Position numbers and translations under genes: made by a program
Notes under the pieces: generated by a model
The model's database searches: none
The model's input: the letters and a program-made list of their open reading frames with translations, nothing else
What the model was told of the DNA's origin: nothing
Part shown: piece after piece, positions 48,590 through 62,012 of the stretch
How positions within the stretch are numbered: position 1 is the first letter of the stretch
Layout of the letters: each line of letters starts with the position of its first letter
Origin: Unio delphinus
Taxonomy: Eukaryota; Mollusca; Bivalvia; Unionida; Unionidae
Length of the DNA stretch: 64,000 nucleotides
Assembly: GCA_029339505.1 (NCBI GenBank)
Contig: JAQISU010000181.1
Span: forward strand, 232,001 to 296,000
Direction: 5' to 3'

Positions 48590-48645
48590 TATTTGTGTTG
48601 GTGCTATTTGTGTTGGTGCTATTTGTGTTGGTGCTATTTGTATGT
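48590..48645. repeat. 15-bp minisatellite, three to four copies
   Basis: The unit GTGTTGGTGCTATTT is repeated without change. Confidence 0.9.
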
Positions 48646-49361
48646 TGCTATATATAAGTATATGCTTTGTATTTTTGTAAGGATAGCCATTTCAATTCAA
48701 ATTCTTGTCATAGTTGTCTTACTTTGTGATATTCCTTCATGTGGGTTATCACATCCTTCTCTTTTATTTAGATATAGTTTAATTTAATTTTGAATTTTAT
48801 GTAAATTGAAATGTATCTAATTAAAGGTTTAATGTGCTTCAATTTACTATCTAATAATATTTAATTTTCTAGGTCCGTCTGCCTTGAGTTAGGATCTGTA
48901 CGAATTTATTTAGTTGTAACGTTCCTGACTCAATTAGGGCCGTCCTTTATTTATGCATTTAATTAGTCTACAAACATTTTTCCAAAATTGTTTAAGTTTG
49001 CCCTTTAATGAGTACCATGTCTATTATGGGATAAAGACATGGAAGAAAAAGTATGGATATAGTATCCAGAGAAAAAGAAGTGCAAAACTGTGTTCTATTA
49101 GAGCTAGTGGGGTGATTTTTCCAAACTCTGTCATAAGCCTGCTCACTTCGCGTAGCGCCATGTGATATAGCCCCATAGCGTCCTCATTATGTACTCTTCC
49201 CGGTAGTGCTCATAATTTATTTTTAAATTAAATTATTATATAATCATTTTTTTTTCAAAATTAAAATATATAAAATAATGCTATTATTTCCTAACTTTCG
49301 TAAGTGGTCCACATTCTTTTAACGTCTTCGATATATAATCAGTAATTTGTCGTATCAAGTT

Positions 49362-50260
49362 TTAATTAAAGTTTCCGTCTAGGAAGAGTATTTGACATCT
49401 GTCGCACTTGTCTACCTTCATTATTTCAATTATAAGTTTGATCCTTTCTTCCTTTGTTTTGTTACACTGAGTCATCGTATGATGTTTTGTGAACGGGGCA
49501 TTTCTGCATAGAGGGCAGCTAACAGGGGTCTGAATCATTCGTCTTCTAAGTGCCACTTCACCCGTAAGCCAGGCGTTGTGGAGGTACGTGTAGATGACAC
49601 TCTGTACCTTAGGAGAGTTGATGTCAGACCAATGCCTCCAAACTCTAGCCCAATTTACATGTGAACTTTCTATCTCTACTTTATTTTTTACTTGAAGTTG
49701 CATCTAAATAACAAATCCAGTCATATGTCTTATCCTTACTTAGTACCCATAATTCTTTGTAGTCCCTATATCTATATAAAATTTCTTTAGTCCCCTTATA
49801 TAAGTGTGGTGTGTCTATTTTCTTACTCAATTTGTTGTTTGTGTATATGTCTTGTCTGTTTCTCATGCCAAATCCTGGCCAAAAAATGTATAGTGCCTAC
49901 CAAGGTCTTTGTGGTGTGATGCCTAAACTTTTAAACCTATTTAATAATTTTTTTTACATTTTATTAGGGTGGGATTAGGTAGGGCTAATCCCACCTTTAC
50001 TTTAGACACATATTTAATACATAAGTATTCCGTATGGAGGCATTTCATTCAAATTAATATTTGCGTGCTCAACATAGGTGATCTCAAACATAAAACACCT
50101 TACGATAATTCTATTTTAGGTGGGTCTTTTAGTCCTATCTTCAAAGGTTTAATTGCGTTCTCGTATATTATTATATTCACATTTTCAGAGGTGGATGTAT
50201 ATAGTAATACTTGTGTCCGTACTTACTTCCTTCCTTTCGTTTGGCAGTAGTTGCAAATGC
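49362..50260 (-). pseudogene. Non-LTR retrotransposon C-terminal remnant
   Basis: The clear end (49703-49362) reads NWARVWRHWSDINSPKVQSV, then YTYLHNAWLTGEVALRRRM and CPLCRNAPFTKHHTMTQC. That is the C-terminal zinc-binding domain (CPLC...H....C) following the reverse transcriptase in many invertebrate elements. The same reading continues upstream in neighbouring frames through TYDWICYLDATSSKK, YRYRDYKELWVLSK and GITPQRPW (with a stop), then fragments up to about 50260. Several stops and frameshifts are present. No intact catalytic block was seen. Confidence 0.7.
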
Positions 50261-50649
50261 TGTAATTCATCTCTTGAAATGCGGATAACAACATATCTCT
50301 TTGTTTCCCAACATTTTGTTGGAATTATTGCCCTTTGTTTATGTCGCTTGTTACGTCTATTTGATTAAATTATTTATTTTTAATTGTCAGATCCAAATTT
50401 GTCATTTTGGGTTTAAAATTCATTAATTAGGAGATATCCATTCTGGAAAATCCAGACTGACCTAGACTCTATCTGTAAACACAGGTTGACCTTGCTTGTT
50501 AACCTCATTATCTGACCTTGCTTCAGAGTGATAAACATGCCTTTAAAACGATTGTCTAAATCCAATGACAACTTTTTATTTTTAGTTCTGGGGGATGAGA
50601 AATGGTTGATTTTCTTCTGGGTCATTCCATTCGTACGTGTTTTTATGGT

Positions 50650-51169
50650 CGTACGTTCTTTCTGTGACCTTCTGGAAAATCACGTGATTCCTTCGTAAAA
50701 ACAGGTATTTAAATTATTGTTTGGGACAGAACAATTCAGTAGAATTTCTGGGCTTTAAATTAATAGTTGTGTTTTGAGTTATATTGGAAATTGTGTCAAT
50801 TCGTTGGAGCAAGAAGAAATATTTTATTTATCTGGGAAAGAATATGTGCTCATAGATTTTTCATTTGGATTATTATAAAAATAAGAACTGAATCACGTGA
50901 CATCGTCGTCCATATTGGATTACATCGTCAAGATTCGAACCTGGAACTATTAGGACATTTATTTATCAGGACTCTTGCAATTCCATTAGTGGATTATTTT
51001 TGTGAATTCTATATTGGATTATATTTGGACTTGATTCTCTAAAATCATAAGTTTATTTATGTTCTCTTATAAAACATTTGTACTTAATAAATTCATTGTT
51101 AATGTTTTACAAGCTTGTTAGTTTTCACTCTTTCTGTGTTGCTGCTTATTCGAGCCTAAGCACGTAACA
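50650..51169 (+). other. Possible solo LTR
   Basis: A TATTTAAATTATTG motif near 50705, AATAAATTC near 51087 and an end reading GCACGTAACA at 51169 give the look of an LTR on the plus strand. No partner, clear 5' end or target duplication was found. It is recorded only as a candidate. Confidence 0.25.
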
Positions 51170-53363
51170 CGCTTAAAACTGCACATGACACAGGTTAGTT
51201 TAGTGACTTTGTCTTTCATTTTAATGGATTGTTGTGACCTAGTGGGGTCATTAAAGATGCACGTAGGGACAAATTGTTCCCGCGATTTGGTAAAGAGTTG
51301 TTACACTTTCTAACTTTGTTGAACTCTGTGTTGAACATAATTTTGGGAATCAAACTACTCTTCCGGTTTTAGTAGACTGCTGTGAAATTTGTTAAATATT
51401 ATGGTCATCACCAGAAGAAATGCACGCTAACAAGTCATATCACTGATTCTGTTTCAGACGAGCAATGCGTTTGTTTTCAAACTATAGGCTCACCTCAATC
51501 ACATGTATGGCGTGGGATGCGGGAGAGGCGGGGGCAGATGAGGCGGGGGTATATATAAGCACATTTCCCACAATTCCTCTTGTTTACAGTTTGTTTTGCT
51601 ACACAAATGAACCGTTGGCGGTGCAAAGGTACTAATTTTGTATATGGTATTAAGAGTCAGACTTATCGTATGGTGATGACGCATATCATAACTTGAATTG
51701 TACTCTCTGATAAATTCGTTATTTCCATACCAAAGAAGCACAAGTTAAAGCGACGATTTATTTCAAATAGCCATTAAAGAAACATCTCTGTGTAAATAGT
51801 GTAAAATATGGTGCTATAAGACAAATTTACAATGGAAGAGAAGAAACAAATAAATGCTACACACTTGAAGAATTAGAATGTGATGTAACCGCCATCCAGA
51901 ATCATGAAATATCGTTTCTTAAATCAGTAGTTTCAACTGAATTTTCTGTATTTTTATCAGCGAAAGCTATTCCTGCCAATTTAGATCCGTTTTAAGCACT
52001 TGGATGCTGGTGAGAGTGATATCTGCGTGTTTCAATAAAAGGCGCTCTCAGCCATAAATCAATGGTGCTCGCAAGTAATAACGCTTTAGTTATACAATTC
52101 ATAAATGAAAGAGGAATTTCTTGTAAGTCAGATAATTTTATATGCTTTTTTATCATCTACCAGATGCTATCATTATGTTATGCTTCTTTTATTTCTTATA
52201 CAAGCATAATTTATAAGTTTTATGCTATCAAGGCAAGGTGGTTTGAAACAAGATTAAACGACATGAAGTATAATAATACATAACTATATTCAGTGAATAT
52301 GCTTAAAACTGAAATTCCATATTTATTCACAATAAATCGACAAGATGAAATGTCATTAACAAATAGTTTCCTTCGTTTCATATGGTCTTAAAATTTAGCT
52401 TCATCGTTTAATGATGATGCTTCTATATTTTAACAAACCAAAAGCAGACCCTGATAATAAGATCAGTTTTAAGTGCTTGGATGCTGGTGGAAGCGGTCTG
52501 TGCGTGCTTCAGAAGAAAACACACATCAATATAGTACTTCCGGTCGTTTCCTCTTCTTTTACAGTGACCATGCTTTGGTAACACAACACTTCTAAATTCT
52601 GCGTTCATAAGAAATAACAAGCTTTTTTGAATGACAACAGCTGGTTGATGATTAAAAGCTCATAAATAAACTGATTTATACGAGACAGCATTCTCTAGAC
52701 CTATCATTTACCTATCTTGATAATATATTCAGCAAATATATATACACAGCAAAATTGCAATATTTTTTCGCTTTAAATCTAGAAAAGGAGGAATATTAAT
52801 TAACACAAAAACAGAATAAACAAAGAGTACCATTCAGATATCAATGTGATGTTTAAAGTGTTGTAAGTGGGTGAAATAGCACGGTCTACAGTGTAGACTA
52901 CTGCAAACAATGAACGATGTGGTCAAAGGATTTCAATTTTAGAACCCTTCACTAAAGTGAGAAAATTCCCAGATTATTTGGTTATGATTTCCGTTTATGA
53001 ATTCACTAATCTCAAGTCCAGAACAAGTGTATCGGTCCAAATGGTGTCAGGAATGGGATCCAATCATATGGCAACTTGGGAAATTTGATTGTAACTATAA
53101 ACACGCGATAATTGTTCGGACAAATGCCAATTAAGTGACCTATGTCAATGCCCACATGGGGATTACTATGAATGTTATCAACAGTCCATATTTCCAGCAA
53201 GCAAAGACATTGACCCCTGACGAAGTGAGGTATTTTAAGTAACCTGTCGCCTATTTGTTGACGTATTTAATGCTAAAGATAAGACAATACTGGTCCAAAC
53301 ACTTCTATTCTGACTTTTACCGGTATCACCTTTTGATCGATGCTATTATAACGAGATAGATCG

Positions 53364-53366
<3 letters not shown>
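51170..53366. other. Non-coding stretch
   Basis: Two related segments occur near 51990-52040 and 52470-52525 (AAGCACTTGGATGCTGGTG / AAGTGCTTGGATGCTGGTG followed by TGCGTG), an old local duplication about 480 bases apart. No gene was seen. Confidence 0.5.

Positions 53367-53442
<76 letters not shown>
53367..53442. repeat. (CT)n microsatellite
   Basis: About 38 CT dinucleotides. Confidence 0.95.
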
Positions 53443-53445
<3 letters not shown>

Positions 53446-54020
53446 ACATAACACCTAGCAACCCCACATAACAACAACAAAAAATTAATAATGTGTCCTA
53501 AAGACTATGGTATGTCACAATCACATCCGCTGATTATATGACATCAAATTTATGAACTCTTTGAATCATTCAACCTTTCTCTAGCTATCTAGCTTCAAAC
53601 AAGTCCTGGCAAGTATTATTTACTCGTTACACGTATCTCGCATTCAACGAACACTCTTTTAAGATCCTCAATGTATCTACACACTACACAGCTGTCTTGC
53701 AAAGTATCAATCAGACAGATTTCTGAAATGTAAATATCAAGAGATTTGCTTCTCATACTATAATTAATAATTCTATGATAAATAATAGGAAACCAAACCA
53801 ATTACTCCAGCAAATCAATTTCGCTGTTCAAATCAGAGGCATGTTTGTAAAATATTTTGATAATTGCTACCGATTCGATAAGATCTTATCGTTTTTTATC
53901 TGCTGCGCTATGGCAACATGTCACCTTCCACAACAGCCATACTATGCTTAAACTCACTCTGGCGACTGTGAAACTAGCTGAGCAATGTTGCTACGAAATA
54001 GGATTATGAGTAACATCAAA

Positions 54021-54668
54021 GGGGGCAGGGTCCAGTTTTTATGTACAAATTTAATGTCGCATGCACCTGCCTAATATAAAAATTCATTAAAAATATAATA
54101 CGCGAGTAAGGTCAAAAAGGTACATATTTCTGGATAGGTATTATGTAACGCAACATAATCATATCACACACTTGACCTGACAAGTCTACTGAAGTTCTTA
54201 GAATAAAATGTTTATGTACCCCAACCCTTATTTTATACATACATTTTTCACATCCGAAGGCCATTTTTGACAGCACGTGGTGCTCACAGTGCAAACGCAA
54301 GGCCTTTTCCTAGATGAAAATTTTGAAAAACATTGTCTACTAAATAGCTTGATGCAATTCATAATAGTTGTCATCCATGCCGTTTTTGAGATATTCTACT
54401 TGCCTTGAACCCACGTGTCTACTGCTATGGGAGGCTAGCTCTTCTTCCTAGCCGACAATTGGTATTTCACAATCAACATATTGCAGAGTAACTATGGAAA
54501 GTGTACATGTCTGACATCAATTTCAAGAACAACACAAGCCTGAAACACCTAGTTCACAAATTTATCCATATCTTTAATTATTACACAATAGTAGCTCAAA
54601 AACTCACACCATACCCTTAAGTTAAGAAATTTGCCAGGGGCCAAATTACGAAACTGGACCCTGCCACC
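54021..54668. mobile_element. 648-bp TIR transposon (MITE), copy A
   Basis: The ends are GGGGGCAGGGTCCAGTTT and, inverted, GGTGGCAGGGTCCAGTTT, so the terminal repeats match at 17 of 18 bases. The right flank is TTAA, the left flank is CAAA. It is almost identical to copy B (only two substitutions noticed, near 54428 and 54455). TTAA targets belong to piggyBac- and Kolobok-type transposons. It has no transposase of its own; the identical 62-codon minus frame in both copies has no known family. Confidence 0.85.
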
Positions 54669-54672
54669 TTAA

Positions 54673-56527
54673 GCATTTTGCAAAAAATAATTTCTGTCAA
54701 ACATTTTGTACATATCACTTACCTAGACATTATCTAACAAAATGGTATCAAGGAAATTATTTTGTATGCTAAAGTAAAAATGTTATTACTCTTTTAGAAA
54801 AGTGACTACATTGCGGCAAAATGCATTGCATTGTATATACTTTGTGCTAGGGTTGCTGTCTTGAAAAGAATTAAACTTGTGTGCAATGGAATGTTTCCTG
54901 TCCTTTTTGCCATCGTATAGTCAGGAAGATACCAGAATTATATGATGATGTTGACTGAATGCTAAGAATGGATTTTATAGTTGCAAATAGTGACTGAATA
55001 TGAGATACACTCTTTGTTATTAGCGATAGAACTTCTCTATTGTTCAAGCAATTATTTGTTGAAATTTTTCTTTTAAAAAGTGCCACTTAAGAAAAATGTT
55101 ACCAGACATTTACATTTAAAATGTACTTTAATAATAATTATAGCTTGAGACATACACATCAACATTCCTGGCCTGGTATTGTTCTAGTGATGCTAACATA
55201 AACAGCATTGTGGGGGGGGGGTGAATACACCTATGTCTAGCTAATTGGGACAGATATAAAGAAAAAAATATTATTCTATGTTGGGACATTGATGTGAGGA
55301 ACCTTGCTGAACTTACATCAACATATCAGATAAATTCAGTGACAAAAGGCCTTTGAAATGAACCATTCTCAAGCCCAAAATACAAAATAAATACACAGTC
55401 CACACAGTTAACCCAAAGATTCTCAGAATCTTATCCACTCACAGCTGACTTTAGCAATTGCAAGGATATAGAGAATGAGAGGAAATAGAAAGAAAAGCTA
55501 CAAGAAAAATATTAACAAGAAGAAAACTCAGTACAAAAAGGGACATGTTGTAACTTCTATTACTTTAAATAAGGACCTACCAGAAAATACAAGTCATGAT
55601 GAAGCCAAGTCGGTCTTTCATAATCAATCTTTAGTGCATTTGGATCATAATAAATACATGCTTCAAACTAGTGCTTCTACCAATATGACTGAGACAACAG
55701 ATCCTAACATCATTCCATGCAAATTGAGACCTGCAGAAAGAAAAACAACTGACATTATTACTCATTCTGTACTCAGTAAAAAAGTGGCTACCAGTATGCC
55801 AGAAGAAAACTGTGTTGTCAACATCAATAAACTTTCAGAGCTAATCAGGGTATTTCTGCCACATCAATGTAAGAATGCTTTTCCAGTTGTTACAGTACAC
55901 AAAAGACAGGGTTTGTGCATTACTGTTTGTGTGCAATGCAGTAACTGTAAGTTTAAATCCAATATGGTGGAACTGTTCACAAAAATACTAAAACTTTAAT
56001 TCTTTTTCCTCGAAACATTGTCCGCAATATGCCATATCCATCACTATTTGCAACACCGTTCCATTGATGACATTCACCATTTATAACACTATGTCTACTT
56101 ATGATTTCTTGAAAGTGCATTTGCTCCTGAAAAGTGAAATTACTTAGAAGAATGTGTGATGTCATGTCATGTAATGTTTTTGTGTGTCTGCATTGAAATA
56201 TGAATAACTTTCATTAAAATAGGAGTACAGAGCTTGTTACCTACATGAAAATCAAGTAAACACATTTTAAACCCCCATTTTCTCTCAAAGCAACTTAGTT
56301 AAGCTCAAAATATGCTAACTTGTCCTGATACCAATAGGCATAATTTATAGGTGCAAAAAGAAATTACCTCCCTTGAATTTCATAAAGAGCTGAGAGATTC
56401 AAAATAAGGAGACAAATAGAGGTACTATGATAAGGCTAATGTATAAGAATTAATTGCATATGAATAAAGAACAAGAAAATAAGACAAAATGTGGTTCATT
56501 GCACAATTTTTTTATAGCATTTTTCCC
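54673..56527. other. Segment enclosed by two MITE copies
   Basis: About 1.86 kb bounded on each side by TTAA (54669-54672 and 56528-56531) and then a MITE copy. It contains the transposase-like fragment at 55475-55999 and otherwise AT-rich non-coding sequence, including a G-run near 55212. Confidence 0.7.
55475..55999 (+). pseudogene. N-terminal fragment of a Mutator-like transposase protein
   Basis: An open frame of 174 codons. It starts with a very basic stretch (RGNRKKSYKKNINKKKTQYK), has a long polar linker, and ends with VVNINKLSELIRVFLPHQCK, then VTVHKRQGLCITVCVQCSNC and KFKSNMVELF. The last part resembles the beginning of the 'Mutator-like transposase' domain (PF20700 as I recall), typically 'N...L......H...C......GL.......C..C'. 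The catalytic part is absent. The frame is intact, but only the first domain remains. Confidence 0.5.
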
Positions 56528-56531
56528 TTAA

Positions 56532-57179
56532 GGGGGCAGGGTCCAGTTTTTATGTACAAATTTAATGTCGCATGCACCTGCCTAATATAAAAATTCATTA
56601 AAAATATAATACGCGAGTAAGGTCAAAAAGGTACATATTTCTGGATAGGTATTATGTAACGCAACATAATCATATCACACACTTGACCTGACAAGTCTAC
56701 TGAAGTTCTTAGAATAAAATGTTTATGTACCCCAACCCTTATTTTATACATACATTTTTCACATCCGAAGGCCATTTTTGACAGCACGTGGTGCTCACAG
56801 TGCAAACGCAAGGCCTTTTCCTAGATGAAAATTTTGAAAAACATTGTCTACTAAATAGCTTGATGCAATTCATAATAGTTGTCATCCATGCCGTTTTTGA
56901 GATATTCTACTTGCCTTGAACCCACGTGTCTACTGCTGTGGGAGGCTAGCTCTTCTTCCTAGCTGACAATTGGTATTTCACAATCAACATATTGCAGAGT
57001 AACTATGGAAAGTGTACATGTCTGACATCAATTTCAAGAACAACACAAGCCTGAAACACCTAGTTCACAAATTTATCCATATCTTTAATTATTACACAAT
57101 AGTAGCTCAAAAACTCACACCATACCCTTAAGTTAAGAAATTTGCCAGGGGCCAAATTACGAAACTGGACCCTGCCACC
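56532..57179. mobile_element. 648-bp TIR transposon (MITE), copy B
   Basis: Same length, orientation and termini as copy A. Here the left flank is TTAA and the right flank is AAAT, the mirror image of copy A's flanks. Confidence 0.85.
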
Positions 57180-57280
57180 AAATGCAGGAACGCCCTGTGA
57201 ACTGCTGCCGAAAACTGTACTCACAATCGCTCGGTGGTCAGCATGTTCCAATGCAGAAGTCGTCAAGCAGCAATGAACGA

Positions 57281-57286
<6 letters not shown>

Positions 57287-57362
<76 letters not shown>
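57287..57362. repeat. (TA)n microsatellite
   Basis: About 37 TA dinucleotides. Confidence 0.95.
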
Positions 57363-57363
<1 letters not shown>

Positions 57364-57845
57364 CTCTGCAGTTACTTTAATTTTCTTAATTATGTATTTA
57401 GTTTAGAAAGGCATGGATCACTTTCTGTAATCAAAACTAGAGATTCGATAATCCAAAACGGTCTTAAAAATATATTTATAGATAACCCGCAATTAGAAAA
57501 GTAGAACCTTGACTACACATATAAAGGTATAATGGAAGTTCACTCACTGAAATTTGTGTTCTATTCTGTGGCGTGAGGTGGCATCTGCTATTTCACTTAT
57601 TTTACCATTGCCTGATAACTATTCAGTATGATTTATTGAAATACTATTTTAAAGTAGGTGAAAATATCGGTATTGACATACTGAAGGAGTTTCCAAGTGT
57701 CTACCCTTGGCTTTTCAAAGTTTAAAATAGAACATTTAAAAAGAAAGCTTCAAAAGAAAAGCCTCAGGATCGACACATGTTATTAACGATACAACGTTCA
57801 TGTCGCCAATACCAGCATCTGCATCTGCCACATAATTAAAGATCC

Positions 57846-58156
<311 letters not shown>

Positions 58157-59730
58157 CCTAAAAGAAAATTAGTCCTGACTGATACAATTTTGGATTTATA
58201 ATTTTGAAATTAATGTCCGAAATTAGACATGCGATTCTGACTTCGATGATGTTAGCCTCTCGTCTGCAACGACCGGGAGCCGTATTTATACTGTCTGTAC
58301 CCTTGGAGATCCTCTCTTGTTCACTTTAAACAAATAAGCCAATATAAAATATCGTCATCTAGTAATACATAAGTTTCTAACAGTTACTCAAAACATACTG
58401 ACGAGCTGAAATAATCTGCTGAATGGATGAAATGAGTGTCGGTCAATCTCATTCAAAACCGACATGTGCTTCTACGAGGGACCGTTTCAAGACAACGTAC
58501 CGGTAATCAATGGAAACAAGGTACATGTACGCAACATTCTAACACATTAACCCATAGCGCCGCGTGTACGGGTCAGGAGTTAGTAGCCTATTGCCAAGCT
58601 CTGTAGCGTCAAGGTCATGTCAGATACACTAAAGTGGCTGGTTTTATAGAAAGGTAGATATATTTAGCACTACCATTAACTGGACATTTTAGTTGCACTA
58701 CAAACTACAGAGTGAAAAACTTAATTTTTTTTAACCTGTTTCTTTTTTTCATACAAAATTCGCCTGTGCTCGGAATCCGTTTTATGTGTCAAGATTTTAG
58801 ACTTATTGGCCTCAGAACTAAGGCGGGTCGGTCTGAAATGCACACAAACAGGCGAACCTTTGCAAAAAGTAGGATAAGGTGTGGGGCATTTTTAATAAAG
58901 AGTGGCCTCCATACGTAAATGATGGGTCCGTGAAGCAATAAAAAAAGAACTCTCCACGTTTCACCTTCTGCTCATGCGTGAGCGAAATAACCAATGGAAA
59001 CATTCCTTATAATACAACTTGGCATTGGGCTAATGGAAAATTGCTTGAAAGTCGATGTGTATGTGTATGATTAAATGCAATCACTTTGTTTTTGAAAAAA
59101 AAATGGATTTGAAACCAACGTACTGAAGACAAGAGTTAGTATATAATATCATGTTAAAAACACCCATCATATGACTATGAAATATAAAAGGGAGTTAAGG
59201 ATAGAAAAATTCGTCTGCAATATATGTTTGCAAATAGTCAAAACCATCACGGCTTCTGCTTCAAAAGCGTTTCTGGGACTGGCACTGTACGGAAAGTTTT
59301 GAGCGCGCATCGGTTCGTGCATATGCCACAGAATTATCGAATCAAATAAGTTTTAATTGACCATCTGAACGGTAACATAACCTACAACAGAATCGCTACG
59401 TGGGTGCTCTTCCGTTATGAACTTTCGAGAGAGTGACACGTGTAAGATGAAGCTATGTACGTTTGCAACATGCACAGATAATGTTGGCATACCTCTTATG
59501 CTACTATACTGTTATATGTGGCAATTTCACCTTATATAAACACATAGCTAACCAAACCGACTGCTTCAATAAAATCTTACAATATCAGCATGAATTAGTT
59601 TAAACTGTCTTCAGCACTTATTAATAGTTGTTTCAACATGAACGTCATTTTCAAAAGTACACAATACTCGTTACTCCTTTTGCTTTGTGTATATCAAGTC
59701 TAGTTCTGTAAAAATGGCAGCGTTATTTTT
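58157..59730. other. Non-coding stretch
   Basis: No gene, RNA or mobile element was recognised. Confidence 0.4.
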
Positions 59731-59744
59731 TATACTGAAATAGT

Positions 59745-60180
59745 AATATGGAAATGGATTATGCATTCACGTCATCAGGGAGTATCCAGCCATGCATTTT
59801 TTATACCTTGATAGTAATATTGAAATGGATTATGCATTCAGGTCATCAGTGAGTATCCATGTATTATACCTTGATAGTAATATTGAAATGGATTATGCAT
59901 TCACGTCATCAGCGAGTATCCATGCATTATACCTTGATAGTAATATTGAAATGGATTAAGCATTCACGTCATCAACGAGTATCCATGTATTATACATTGA
60001 TAGTAATATTGAAATGCATTCACGTCATCAGCGATTATCCATGCATTATACCTTGATAGTAATATTGAAATGGATTATGCATTCACATCATCAACGAGTA
60101 TCCATGTATTATGCCTTGATAGTAATATTGAAATGGATTATGCATTCACGTTATCAACGAGTATTCATTCATTGTAGCTT
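59745..60180. repeat. Minisatellite, about 62-bp unit, seven copies
   Basis: Units contain TACCTTGATAGTAATATTGA, AATGGATTATGCATTCACGT and CATCAGCGAGTATCCATG. One unit (near 60001) has an internal deletion. Overlapping frames with ILKWIMHSRHQRVSM repeats only translate this array. Confidence 0.92.
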
Positions 60181-60215
60181 GAATCGCACGCTTAAGGCAA
60201 ACGTTTATCAATTTA

Positions 60216-60513
60216 CAGATGCATAGCTGGAGTGTTTGCAGACCTGGGACAAGATTCATTTTTAGCCCCCCCCCCCCCCTCTCTCAACTCTGAAACCAAT
60301 TATTTTCATCAACAAAATCACCATCACCCAATGTAACGCCAACAGCTATTAAAGAGAAGAAAAAAAAAACTAATTCATAGTTGCATATTTGCAGCAACAA
60401 TTCCAAATACAACCTATTTCAAAGTCCATTTTGGCGCCCCCACTAGTCTGGCGCCCCGGGTACATCTGTCCTTATCTGCCCCCCCCCCCCCCCCTACCGC
60501 AGCTACGCCTCTG
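60216..60513 (-). mobile_element. hAT-type MITE, copy 2
   Basis: The ends are CAGATGCATAGCTGGAG and, inverted, CAGAGGCGTAGCTGCGG. A perfect 8-bp target duplication TCAATTTA flanks it (60208-60215 and 60514-60521). It carries two long C-runs. It is the same element as at 44662-44966, in opposite orientation. Confidence 0.92.
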
Positions 60514-60521
60514 TCAATTTA

Positions 60522-61330
60522 ATAAATGAGAAGATGGATTTAAGTGGCATCTCACCACCAGTCACAAACTGATCAGTTTCAAACCTCCCAGATCAAAGCT
60601 AAAACTTACAGGTACAATTGGAATTGATATTCAGTGGATCTCTGAAGGCTTAGCAAGAGCTGAAGAAATTTCTGTATCTTTTGTTGTGGGTATACGGGAA
60701 GGGAAGCGAAGTCAACAAGACATGGAGTGGAACTTCCGAGGAAGATTTTAAGAAATTGATGATATTTAACAGATTAAAGACCCGTGGAACCCAAAAAGAC
60801 CCCGATATTCGCAGGCCCGTTTGGAGGTTGAGAGCTCTTCTGCCCTGACAATCAGATAAATAATCTAACATCAGACTGAAGATATCAAAATTCTAATGTT
60901 ACTTGTTAGGAGGGGATTCACCAACAAACCAATTTTGATTATCTTCAGTTTCGGTTCTGGTGTATTCACCATTGAATTTTTTTAAGTTCTTTTGGTAAGA
61001 TTGAATTTATAAAAGATCCCTACATTTTGGATATAAAACGAATCTCAATCCGAATTTCAGTCTCAGATAACTATCACGTCTATTCTCTACGAAAATGTGT
61101 AAGACATACGTTGATATAGTTTTTGGCGTTTTAAAATGCAATGTAATATAAAAAGTTTAAACTATGCCAGAACTTCAACTTTATAAATCTCAAACTTTAG
61201 CTTCACAATGGAAAAACTAAAAAATAACCTATAAAAAAGCAATAGAAACAAACTCGTTTCAGTGTAATATTTCCCACTGTGTGTCTTCAAGCTAGACAAA
61301 AACCGAACTTTGGGGGAAATGTTTTAATCA
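60522..61330. other. Non-coding stretch
   Basis: No gene was recognised; the open frames are short and without family features. Confidence 0.4.
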
Positions 61331-61337
61331 AGAGAGT

Positions 61338-61524
61338 GTATGATTGTAAAAATTGGAAGAAATGTTTAAGTCGAGTATGATTGTAAAATTTTTAAGAAAT
61401 GTTTAAGTCAAGAGAGTGTATGATTGTTAAATTTGTCAGAAATGTTTAAGTCAAGTATGATTGTAAAATTTGTAAGAAATGTTTAAGTCAAGTATGATTG
61501 TAAAATTTGTAAGAAATGTTTAAG
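61338..61524. repeat. Minisatellite, 37-50 bp unit, about five copies
   Basis: Units of AAGAAATGTTTAAGTCAAG, (AGAGTG)TATGATTGTAAAATT. Some copies carry the extra AGAGTG. Confidence 0.85.
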
Positions 61525-61614
61525 AGCCCAATATGACTGAGTTGATATTGGTTGATCTGACATTAAAGCAGTCTTACCCTGATAACTATCGAACTAGTAG
61601 CCGTGAGCAAGCTT

Positions 61615-62012
61615 ATTGCAATCAAATACTTATTATTGCCACTCATATGATCGCTGAGAAATGCAGAGGTAATCAAATACTCATTAATACTGCACTTATT
61701 ACTAACTAGTAAAACCAAGGCAATGAAATACTAGTTAATACTAATCGCATTAACACTTCTCAAATTATCCTTAACTAATATCATGGCATTCAAATACTAG
61801 TTAATACTAATCACATTAACGCTTCTCAAATTATCCCTTAAAGCAATTAAATACACGTTACTGCAAAATCATAATAACGCTTCTCATATTATCCCTGAGT
61901 AATAATAATTAAATACTCGTTAACAATACTCAAATTACCCCTGAGTAATACTATAGCAACCAAAACGCATTAACACTGATTATAGTACCCCTATGTAATA
62001 CTAAGGCAATCA
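61615..62012. repeat. Degenerate tandem repeat, 60-70 bp unit
   Basis: Five to seven decayed units with AATCAAATACT, TTAATACTAATC, GCATTAACACTTCTCAAATT and ATCCCTGAGTAATACTA. Confidence 0.75.

Noticed and set aside
54112..54300. 62-codon minus frame identical in both MITE copies (also 56623-56811)
   Set aside because: Identity simply reflects the recent duplication of the MITE; no domain features, so no evidence of a gene.
59859..60226. Frames with repeated ILKWIMHSRHQRVSM peptides
   Set aside because: The DNA is a 62-bp minisatellite; the peptide repeat follows from the DNA repeat and frames break between units.
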